Shown in pieces: positions 1 through 6,335 of a DNA stretch of 32,784 nucleotides; position 1 is the stretch's first letter, and each line of letters starts with the position of its first letter. The stretch covers positions 1-32,784 of the forward strand of contig CABXSI010000006.1 of the NCBI GenBank assembly GCA_902514865.1. The letters run 5' to 3'. Source of the stretch: an uncultured SAR116 cluster alpha proteobacterium (GTDB lineage: Bacteria; Pseudomonadota; Alphaproteobacteria; Puniceispirillales; Marisalimonadaceae). The notes under the pieces are model-generated. The model searched no databases. It saw only the letters and a list, made by a program, of their open reading frames with translations, and was not told the DNA's origin. The position numbers and the translations under genes are program-made.

Positions 1-788
1 GGCCTATTTCTGGATTTACTCATGAAAAAGATCTGCCAAAAGGTATCCATCCTTTTCAGTTATACTCTCAAGGCACCCCAAATGGTGTGAAAGTAACAGT
101 AATGCTTGAAGAATTATTAAATTTAGGCATTAAAGAAGCTGAGTATGATGCCTGGCTTATTAGAATTGGAAAAGGGGATCAATTTAGTTCTGGGTTTGTA
201 GATATTAATCCAAATTCAAAAATTCCTAGTTTAACAGACAATACAAATGGAACTTCAATCAAAGTTTTTGAATCTGGTTCAATACTTTTATATCTGGCTG
301 ACAAATTTAAAAAATTTATTCCTGAATCTTTTGAAGCAAGGACGGAATGTTTAAACTGGTTATTTTGGCAAATGGCAAGTGCCCCATATCTTGGTGGAGG
401 ATTTGGCCATTTTTACGCTTATGCACCTGAAAAACTTGAATATCCGATTGATCGTTTTTCTATGGAAGTAAAAAGACAACTTGATGTTCTAGATAAGTTA
501 TTATCAGACAAGACTTTTGTTTGTAATGATGAATATACTATTGCGGATATCTCAATATGGTCTTGGTACGGAGCATTAGTATTAGGACGGTTATATGGTG
601 CTGAGGAATTCTTGGATGTTAAGTCTTATAAAAATGTTCTAAGATGGGCTAAATTTATTAACGAAAGACCTGCTGTGAAGAGAGGTAGAATGGTTAATAA
701 AATTACCGGCTATTCTGGTTCTCAACTCCATGAAAGGCATGATGCGAGTGATTTTCAAAATAAGACACAAGATAAAATAGGAAATTGA
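1..788 (+). CDS. yghU: YghU-type glutathione S-transferase (disulfide-bond reductase), 5' end outside window
   Basis: Glutathione transferase of the Nu/YghU class, a cytosolic enzyme with glutathione-dependent disulfide reductase and organic-peroxidase activity in E. coli. The frame is open from base 3 with no start, so the gene begins before the window. The codons at 3-86 read PISGFTHEKDLPKGIHPFQL and onward, matching the conserved YghU N-terminus just before the thioredoxin-like fold. An internal GTG at 87 is therefore not the start. Seen motifs include TPNGVKV, NPNSKIPSL, FESGSILLYLA, the GGGFGHFY segment and the near-terminal LHERHDASDF, all hallmarks of this class. About 261 residues are visible, so some 25-30 are missing against the usual 285-290. 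It lies tail to tail with the minus-strand SDR 9 bp away. The family assignment is strong; the substrate here is unknown. Confidence 0.93.
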   Translation, partial: PISGFTHEKDLPKGIHPFQLYSQGTPNGVKVTVMLEELLNLGIKEAEYDAWLIRIGKGDQFSSGFVDINPNSKIPSLTDNTNGTSIKVFESGSILLYLADKFKKFIPESFEARTECLNWLFWQMASAPYLGGGFGHFYAYAPEKLEYPIDRFSMEVKRQLDVLDKLLSDKTFVCNDEYTIADISIWSWYGALVLGRLYGAEEFLDVKSYKNVLRWAKFINERPAVKRGRMVNKITGYSGSQLHERHDASDFQNKTQDKIGN

Positions 789-797
789 ATATTTATA

Positions 798-1556
798 TCA
801 TAATTCTTCAATTCCAAGATCTGCTATATATCTTCGATGCCAGGTTGGACTGATAGTTAATTCGTTAATACAAACATGTTTTGGCATTTGACATAAAAAA
901 GCTATTGTTTCACCCAAATCATCAGGTTGAAGCATCTTCTTTTTTTGTTCTAAAGAGAGCTTTTTAGGTCTTTTGTCTAAAATATCTGTAGCAACTTCAC
1001 CAGGACATAAAGCGCAAGCTCTAATACCCACATTACAATATTTCATATTAATAGTCTCAGTCATAGCATTTAATGCGTGTTTTGATGATGTGTATGTAAC
1101 ACCTGATAAGAGACTCACATGGTTGCCTGACCAAGATGAAACGTTAATAATCAAACCATCTTTATTTTCTTTCATCAGTGGAATAACGGATTTACAACAA
1201 TAAAACAAGCCATTGACATTGGTCTGAATCACGTCATCCCACTCACTTTCATTAATATAATCCCAATCTCTATTTAAAATATTTATTCCAGCACAATTTA
1301 CCAATACATCAATTTGTTTAAATTCGTTTTTTATTTGATTTGCTGTTTCTTTAACTAATATTTTATTAGTAACATCCACCATCTTTATAGAGGCTTTAGT
1401 TTTACAGTTTTTTGCGGTTTCTTCTAAATTTTTAATATTTCTTCCAGAAAGTATAACTTTCATTCCAAGTGTAGATAGCTTAATAGCAGCGTTTTGACCT
1501 ATCCCAGAACCAGCGCCTACAATCCAAGCAATTTTTTCTTTTAGATCTCTCTTCAT
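798..1556 (-). CDS. Short-chain dehydrogenase/reductase (SDR), classical type
   Basis: Cytosolic NAD(P)-dependent oxidoreductase of the classical SDR family, 252 residues, which is full length for the family. The dinucleotide-binding motif GAGSGIG is at residues 14-20, the NCAG motif at 87-90, the serine-containing NVSS stretch at about 138-141, and the catalytic Y-x3-K pair is Y155/K159 in YTSSK. The post-catalytic CPGEVATD motif is also present. The C-terminus is less conserved and does not show the usual GGxxxx ending, so the substrate cannot be named. The ATG at 1556 has only a weak ribosome-binding site. A second, broken SDR lies immediately upstream on the same strand, so the two may once have formed one transcription unit. 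Confidence 0.9.
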   Translation of the reverse strand: MKRDLKEKIAWIVGAGSGIGQNAAIKLSTLGMKVILSGRNIKNLEETAKNCKTKASIKMVDVTNKILVKETANQIKNEFKQIDVLVNCAGINILNRDWDYINESEWDDVIQTNVNGLFYCCKSVIPLMKENKDGLIINVSSWSGNHVSLLSGVTYTSSKHALNAMTETINMKYCNVGIRACALCPGEVATDILDKRPKKLSLEQKKKMLQPDDLGETIAFLCQMPKHVCINELTISPTWHRRYIADLGIEEL

Positions 1557-1587
1557 GGGTAAATTTTCTTTCTATTATTAAATATTA

Positions 1588-2100
1588 CTATTGAGCAGTT
1601 AATCCACCATCAACAACAAGACTGGAACCTGTCATAAAGCTTGAGTCGTCTGATGATAAAAATAATATTGTTTTAGCGACTTCTTCTGCAGTACCTAGAC
1701 GACCAAGGGGCGTTTGCGATATACCTGCTGAATATGAATCTTTTAAAGTCATACTTGGGTTTTGTTTAAGTCTTGCTTCAGCAACTTGACTTCCCATATC
1801 TGTTTCAATAATACCAGGATGGACCTGATTAATTCTAATAGGATATTTTTTTTTACCAAAATATATTGCCATTGATTTTGTGAAAGTTGTAATTCCACCT
1901 TTTGTCATTGAATATAATGGATCGAGTTGTGATCCTACTAACCCAGCAACTGAGCTTAGATTAATAATTGAGCTTCCAAAATTAGATTTGTCACCTGCTT
2001 TAGTAAGGAAGGGTATAAGGTGCTTAATACCTAAAAACACACCGGTTAAATTAATTGATATCAATTTATGATATTCTTCGATTGAAACATTACTTATTTC
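1588..2100 (-). pseudogene. 5'-truncated SDR remnant (lacks the NAD(P)-binding N-terminus)
   Basis: The C-terminal two thirds of a classical SDR. It retains the INLTG region, NLSSVAG, YSMTKGG (Y-x3-K), the HPG turn and the typical ending of MTGSSLVVDGG. The first 80 or so residues, including the TGxxxGIG cofactor-binding motif and NAG, are absent. Reading upstream, recognisable SDR sequence (EISNVSIEEYHKL before ISINLTG) continues without any ATG or GTG until an in-frame TGA that overlaps the end of the neighbouring cupin frame. Only a TTG at 2064 could start it, leaving 158 residues without a cofactor site. The homology stops abruptly at about 2098-2104 rather than fading, which marks a recombination or deletion junction. 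I infer it is non-functional. Confidence 0.8.
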
Positions 2101-2570
2101 TTTTCAAAAGACAGAATGGGCTCATTAGTTACACAAAATAAAATTGAGTTTTCTGATAAGGTTTTATGTTTAGTTTTCTTACCTCCAGTAAAACAAAAAA
2201 CGTCACCACATGACCATTCAATTTCATCTTCATCATTCAATGTTGTACCCCTACCTTCTAAAACATAATATATTTCTCCAGAAGCTATGAAGTTATGAGT
2301 TATATCATCACCTTTTTTTAGCCTTATGTACCTTGCAAGAATTGATGGAATGGTTGCTGGATAGGGTGTTGATAGCACATCAGAAATATCAAGAGGTATT
2401 AGTAAACTGTTTTTATCAAAATCATAAGCCTCTTTTCTCTCATGTAAAAACTTATGTCTTGGTACCTTTGGCCAAGACCAATCAAACACGTTATCTGGGC
2501 TATTATATATCGCTCTTTCCTGAGCACTTTCTTGAGCACTTTCAAGTTTCATTCTGTTTACATCATTCAT
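2094..2570 (-). CDS. N-terminal half of a gentisate-dioxygenase-like bicupin (truncated)
   Basis: 158 residues carrying one cupin fold: SGEIYYVLEGRGTT is the first cupin motif and EWSCGDVFCFTGG...KHK the second, ending NEPILSFE then KK and stop. This resembles the first cupin domain of two-domain cupins related to gentisate 1,2-dioxygenase. The matching second domain (HRHNGAALTLAI, LHSHHNRG) is not downstream but on the plus strand at 3030-3373, fused to another protein. The ATG at 2570 is supported by a GGAG ribosome-binding site on the minus strand. A 12-bp tandem duplication near the start encodes ESAQESAQ. The last two lysines and the stop are probably read out of frame across a junction into the SDR remnant. 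The half-protein may be inactive. The bicupin assignment is from remembered family architecture, not a search. Confidence 0.7.
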   Translation of the reverse strand: MNDVNRMKLESAQESAQERAIYNSPDNVFDWSWPKVPRHKFLHERKEAYDFDKNSLLIPLDISDVLSTPYPATIPSILARYIRLKKGDDITHNFIASGEIYYVLEGRGTTLNDEDEIEWSCGDVFCFTGGKKTKHKTLSENSILFCVTNEPILSFEKK

Positions 2571-3035
2571 ACAATTTCTCCAGATAAAATTTTATTAATA
2601 AATATGCTAATAAAAATTAATTAAATTGTAAAATTAATTGATCCTCTTCGATTACAATTATATGTTAGAAAAAGGAGGAGTTTATGAATATAAAAATTAA
2701 TAAACTATCCGAGCATACTGGGGCAGAAGTTTTTGGTGTTGATCTAAAATTAAGTTCAGATCAGAGAGTTGTTAATGAGCTTACAAAGGCCTTTTCAAAA
2801 TACTCTGTATTAGTAATAAGAGATCAAAATCTATCGCCCAACGAATTCTATGAAAGTGCTAAAATATTTGGAAAAGTTTTTCAACAACATAATAAAAAGT
2901 TTGCTTTAAAAGAAAATGATTTAGTTCACTATATTTCTAACAAGGACAAATTTGAAGATGGGAAAATTTATATCCCAGGTGAAGGATATCATACCGATCA
3001 TAGCAATGATATAAGTCCACCTAAAACAAAAGAAA
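2097..3035. other. Putative inverted block bounded by an 8-bp inverted repeat
   Basis: TTTCTTTT at 2097-2104 and AAAAGAAA at 3028-3035 are exact inverted copies and coincide with the two places where protein homology switches abruptly. Flipping the block would put both bicupin halves head to tail on the plus strand, and TauD-N and SDR-C on the minus strand, so the block behaves like an inverted segment. Restoration is incomplete: the bicupin linker is missing and out of frame, and the SDR N-terminus and TauD C-terminus are absent, so deletions must be involved. The repeat is short and low in complexity, so it could be coincidental. Confidence 0.5.
2520..2543 (-). repeat. 12-bp tandem duplication in the bicupin start region
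   Basis: Two adjacent copies of a 12-bp unit ending TGAGCACTTTC (one mismatch at the first base) encode ESAQ twice on the minus strand. The unit is in frame, so it lengthens the N-terminus by four residues without disrupting the gene. Confidence 0.7.
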
Positions 3036-3373
3036 CAGCTGGTGTTGCTATTCAATTTTCCACACCAGAAACACTCCCAAGTAGAAATACAATACCAATG
3101 ATTAATACGGCTTTGAACACTCTTGAATCTGGAGGAGATCAAAGGGCTCATAGACATAATGGAGCAGCTCTTACATTAGCGATACAAGCGGAAAGCGTTT
3201 ACTCAAAAATTGAAAACGAAAAAGTAAATTGGGAAGATGGAGTAGTTTTAATTACACCAGGAACTGAACTTCATTCTCACCATAATAGAGGCTCTAAAAG
3301 AATGATGAGTTTTGTTGTGCAAGATGAAGGACTTCATTTTTATCTCAGAACAACTGGATTTAGTTGGAATTAA
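2684..3373 (+). CDS. Chimeric frame: TauD/TfdA-family dioxygenase N-terminus fused to bicupin C-terminus
   Basis: 229 residues made of two unrelated parts. Residues 1 to about 115 look like the start of an Fe(II)/2-oxoglutarate dioxygenase of the TauD/TfdA family: TGAEVFGVDL, LVIRDQNLSP, and the HTD of the iron-binding HxD motif at residues 103-105 followed by SNDISPPK. The second iron-binding His and the 2-oxoglutarate-binding Arg, which belong in the missing C-terminal half, are absent. From about residue 117 the sequence becomes the second cupin domain of a bicupin: TLESGGDQRAHRHNGAALTL, ITPGTELHSHHNRG, and the end GLHFYLRTTGFSW. A near-perfect AAGGAGG ribosome-binding site precedes the ATG. 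The junction at 3028-3035 carries AAAAGAAA, the reverse complement of TTTCTTTT at the other junction. I infer a rearrangement product rather than a natural fusion. Confidence 0.75.
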   Translation: MNIKINKLSEHTGAEVFGVDLKLSSDQRVVNELTKAFSKYSVLVIRDQNLSPNEFYESAKIFGKVFQQHNKKFALKENDLVHYISNKDKFEDGKIYIPGEGYHTDHSNDISPPKTKETAGVAIQFSTPETLPSRNTIPMINTALNTLESGGDQRAHRHNGAALTLAIQAESVYSKIENEKVNWEDGVVLITPGTELHSHHNRGSKRMMSFVVQDEGLHFYLRTTGFSWN

Positions 3374-3378
3374 GTTTT

Positions 3379-4005
3379 GTGAATCATCAAGTGAACAATA
3401 GAATATTAGAAGTTTTTACAGACTACGTTTGTCCATGGTGTTACTTAGGTGACTCAAGAATTAAAAAAATCAAAAAAAAATTCAAAGTTGACATAGAGTT
3501 AATCCATTTTCCTCTTCATCCTGAAACACCAATTGAAGGAAGAACTTTACTTGAACTTTTTAGATCAAATCAAGATGATATTGATCAAAAAAATGAAAGA
3601 ATGAAGGTGCTGATGTTAAACGAAGGACTTCCATATAAAGATAGAACTCATACTTACAATAGTAGATTAGCCCAAGAAATTGGTGCATGGGCCCAGTCTA
3701 TAGACAATTACACATCTATTCACGATAATTTTTTTGAAGCTTATTTTGTAAAAGGTTTGAATGTTGGTTTAGAAAGTGTAATTTTAGATGTTGTTTATAA
3801 ATCTGGGTTAGATCCTGAAGAGGCAAGAAATGTTATTAAAAATCGACTTTTTATGAAAAATATTGACGAAGATTGGAATAAATCTAGAACTTATGGGGTT
3901 ACTGGAGTGCCTACTTATGTGTACCAAAAAAAAAGCATAGTAGGAGCACAACCTCTCGAAAATTTGGTAGAATTTTTAAATCACTTTGATGTTCCTTACA
4001 AATGA
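3379..4005 (+). CDS. DsbA-family oxidoreductase, FrnE-like
   Basis: Thioredoxin-fold protein of the DsbA/FrnE/2-hydroxychromene-2-carboxylate-isomerase group, about 208 residues and near family length. The active site CPWC is at residues 18-21 (VCPWCYLG), the long helical insertion follows, and the cis-proline loop TGVPTYVY precedes the last strand and GAQP turn. No signal peptide is visible, so it is probably cytosolic, as FrnE-like members usually are. I chose GTG at 3379 because a GGA element lies about 10 bp upstream and the product then starts shortly before the first strand. A TTG at 3364 would overlap the upstream frame and is less likely. It follows the bicupin C-terminal half by 5 bp, suggesting that the intact bicupin and this gene once formed an operon. 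Confidence 0.87.
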   Translation: MNHQVNNRILEVFTDYVCPWCYLGDSRIKKIKKKFKVDIELIHFPLHPETPIEGRTLLELFRSNQDDIDQKNERMKVLMLNEGLPYKDRTHTYNSRLAQEIGAWAQSIDNYTSIHDNFFEAYFVKGLNVGLESVILDVVYKSGLDPEEARNVIKNRLFMKNIDEDWNKSRTYGVTGVPTYVYQKKSIVGAQPLENLVEFLNHFDVPYK

Positions 4006-4037
4006 TTTCAATAATATTTCTATGATTATATATAAAA

Positions 4038-4502
4038 ATGAAACCTAAAAATATTTTATTTATTCATCATTCTCCCTCTGCTAATACAATAAAATTATCC
4101 AATAAAATTGAAAACACTCTTTATAATTTCAGTCAAAAAATTAATTTCAAAACGTTAAATTCATTAGAAACAAATACCGCATCTTTTAATTTAGTAGATG
4201 GTGTTATTATTGGAACTACAGAAAATTTTGGTTATATGTCCGGTTTAACTAAAGATTTTTTTGATAGGTGTTATGATGAGTTAAAAGAAAAAACACAAGG
4301 TCTTCCAATTGTGTATTATGTTCGTGCTGGATTAGATGGAGAAGGTAGCAAACTTGCTATAGATAAAATTTTAACAGGTTTACGTTGGAAACAAGTTTTA
4401 CCTCCCCTTATTTTTAAAGGTGCTTGGAGTGAACATTATATTAACCAAGTAGAGGAATATGTTTTAACATTTGCCAATGGGATTGAAATTGGAATTTATT
4501 AA
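4038..4502 (+). CDS. Flavodoxin-like NAD(P)H-dependent FMN reductase family protein
   Basis: 154-residue protein with a flavodoxin-type fold. Strand 1 is followed by the phosphate-binding loop HHSPSANT (about residues 10-17), and GTTENFGYMSGLTKDFFDR (about 59-77) matches the FMN-ring loop of flavodoxin and NADPH-dependent FMN reductase families. A third strand with VYYVRAGLDGEGS follows. It probably transfers electrons between NAD(P)H and a small acceptor or partner enzyme; the substrate is not deducible. The ATG at 4038 has no obvious ribosome-binding site. The stop overlaps by 4 bp with the stop of the convergent minus-strand gene, leaving no room for a separate terminator. Confidence 0.75.
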   Translation: MKPKNILFIHHSPSANTIKLSNKIENTLYNFSQKINFKTLNSLETNTASFNLVDGVIIGTTENFGYMSGLTKDFFDRCYDELKEKTQGLPIVYYVRAGLDGEGSKLAIDKILTGLRWKQVLPPLIFKGAWSEHYINQVEEYVLTFANGIEIGIY

Positions 4503-5347
4503 TTATCATTTGGATATTTAGGAATGTTTTGTAATGCTTTTATAAGAGCATTTTGAAAATTTTCCATTGCACTATTTGTTTTATTTTTTGAATTTGCAAG
4601 TCCATCTAGGTAGCTTTTTACATCTTTTTCCAAAATGGCAATTGTATTGTTTTTGGTATAGCTTTCTTTTGCCCAATCTATATTATCTAAGTTCTTACTA
4701 AACCATGTTTGACCAGACGAACAATTAAGAATATTAAGAAGCTGCTTTGTATTAATATTAAGATTTTTAGCTTCAGATAAAACATGCCTTACTGCTACAA
4801 CAGAACATGATGCAACAAAATTATTTAATACTTTGACGGACATTCCTGATCCAAATTCACCAATATGATGAATTTTTTTACCTAAAATCTCTAAAATTGG
4901 TAAAATTTTATCAAATTCTTTTTTTGTAGATCCAACCATAAATGTTAATGTTGCATTCTTGGCGCTCATCGGAGCACCAGACATCGGTGCTTCAATAATT
5001 GTAATATTTTCAGGAACTTTATGAATAAAGTCACTTAAAAAAGCTGGTGATAAAGTTGAGCTAATTATAAGTATTTTTTGAGTGTTTACTCTAAAAAGTC
5101 CATCCTTACCTTCGCAAAGTTCCAAGGTTTGATTTATATCCCTAACAGCACTAAAAATAATATCTGATTTTTCAAAAAAATTTATTTTTGAAGATATAAA
5201 ATTTTCTTTCAAAGTTGGAAAATTTTCTTTTGATTTTACATCATATCCAAAAGCTTTCACTCCATTCTTTAAAAGAACTTCCAACATAGGTAATCCCATT
5301 GTACCACATCCAGCAATACCAATGTTTAATTTAAGAATGTCATTCAT
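4499..5347 (-). CDS. 3-hydroxyisobutyrate dehydrogenase family, NAD(P)-dependent beta-hydroxyacid dehydrogenase
   Basis: Soluble beta-hydroxyacid dehydrogenase, 282 residues from the chosen start. The Rossmann motif GIAGCGTMG is at 10-18, the substrate-binding EAPMSGAPM segment (normally DAPVSGG) is at about 119-127, and GSGMSVKVLNN carries the catalytic lysine at about K172. Members oxidise 3-hydroxyisobutyrate, tartronate semialdehyde, 4-hydroxybutyrate and related substrates; which applies here is unclear, as the substrate motif deviates from the textbook form. The ATG at 5347 is preferred over the in-frame TTG at 5359 because a GAGG ribosome-binding element sits about 6-9 bp before it. 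It is divergent from the hydratase-like gene at 5445 with a 97-bp AT-rich gap that must hold both promoters. Confidence 0.86.
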   Translation of the reverse strand: MNDILKLNIGIAGCGTMGLPMLEVLLKNGVKAFGYDVKSKENFPTLKENFISSKINFFEKSDIIFSAVRDINQTLELCEGKDGLFRVNTQKILIISSTLSPAFLSDFIHKVPENITIIEAPMSGAPMSAKNATLTFMVGSTKKEFDKILPILEILGKKIHHIGEFGSGMSVKVLNNFVASCSVVAVRHVLSEAKNLNINTKQLLNILNCSSGQTWFSKNLDNIDWAKESYTKNNTIAILEKDVKSYLDGLANSKNKTNSAMENFQNALIKALQNIPKYPNDN

Positions 5348-5444
5348 ATGTAACCTCAAACATTTATTTTAGTTATCTTGTTTTAGATTATAATTTTCAA
5401 TATATTAAATTAAATCTTATATTAAAAATTATAAAGTGGATGAT

Positions 5445-6293
5445 ATGAAAATAAATATTGATGAATTAAAATCATGGATAGGTAATGATGAGATAACATT
5501 TGATGAAGTCTCGCAAGGTTTGGAAACAAGATTTAGGGCAACACTTGACGAAGATCCAGGAAACCCTCAAAAAGGTGACATAGCATCATCAGGTCTTCAT
5601 TGGGCTTTGGCACCTGCAATAGTAAAATCTTCTTTGTTAGGCAAAGACTCTCATCCTCAAAAAGGTGAATTTCTTCCTCCAATACCGCTTCCTCGAAGAA
5701 TGTGGGCAGGATGTAGAACTCATTTTTTTAATTCATTAAAAATTGGAGACATAGTTAAAAAAAAATCTACGGTAGTTGATATAAACTTAAAAAATGGGAA
5801 GTCTGGACTATTATGTTTTGTAACTGCAAAGTATGAATTCTTTGTAGATAATAGATTAATGATTGAAGAAGATCATGACCTTGTCTATAGAGATTATAAT
5901 AAAAATGAGAGTACTAATTTCATTAAAAATAATTTACCCTTTTTAAAATCAGATTATGAAGAAAAGATATATACGCATCCAACAATGTTATTTAGATATT
6001 CAGCAATAACATTTAACGGGCATAGAATACACTATGATTACCCTTACTCAACTAATGAGGAAGGATACAAAGATTTAGTTTTTCATGGGCCATTACAAGC
6101 AACATTGATGCTAAGAGCTGCAGAAAAGTTTAAAAAAGCCAAGGTTAAATCTTTTTCTCACAGAGGTATTGCACCAGTATACGCTAATGATGATTTGTTT
6201 ATAAATATTGAAAATAAATTAAATGGTGCTGTTAATTGCTTTACGAGTACAAAAGATGCAGGTATGACAATGAAAGCAGAGGCAATTTTTTGA
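5445..6293 (+). CDS. Hot-dog hydratase, mesaconyl-C4-CoA hydratase / HTD2-like
   Basis: About 282 residues forming two hot-dog domains of the FAS1-type dehydratase/HTD2 group, which includes mesaconyl-C4-CoA hydratase. The first domain has the conserved PLPRRMWAG segment. The second has FRYSAITFNGHRIHYD at about 183-198, with N191 and H196 as plausible catalytic residues, then LVFHGPLQATLM. Enzymes of this group add or remove water on an acyl-CoA and sit in organic-acid or aromatic catabolism. The ATG at 5445 is chosen over the in-frame GTG at 5436, which lacks a clear ribosome-binding site. Its neighbour on the other strand is a beta-hydroxyacid dehydrogenase, consistent with an acyl-CoA or hydroxyacid degradation route. 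The exact substrate is inference. Confidence 0.82.
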   Translation: MKINIDELKSWIGNDEITFDEVSQGLETRFRATLDEDPGNPQKGDIASSGLHWALAPAIVKSSLLGKDSHPQKGEFLPPIPLPRRMWAGCRTHFFNSLKIGDIVKKKSTVVDINLKNGKSGLLCFVTAKYEFFVDNRLMIEEDHDLVYRDYNKNESTNFIKNNLPFLKSDYEEKIYTHPTMLFRYSAITFNGHRIHYDYPYSTNEEGYKDLVFHGPLQATLMLRAAEKFKKAKVKSFSHRGIAPVYANDDLFINIENKLNGAVNCFTSTKDAGMTMKAEAIF

Positions 6294-6335
6294 TTGTACA
6301 TAAACAAGCTTTATTAAGGGTATTTTGGAGATTTT

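Noticed and set aside
87-788. YghU-type gene beginning at GTG 87
   Set aside because: Conserved YghU N-terminal residues are encoded from base 3 onward in the same frame, so the gene is cut by the window edge rather than starting at 87.
973-1203. Plus-strand open frame of 76 codons
   Set aside because: It lies entirely antisense to the intact SDR with its catalytic motifs, and its product has no recognisable features.
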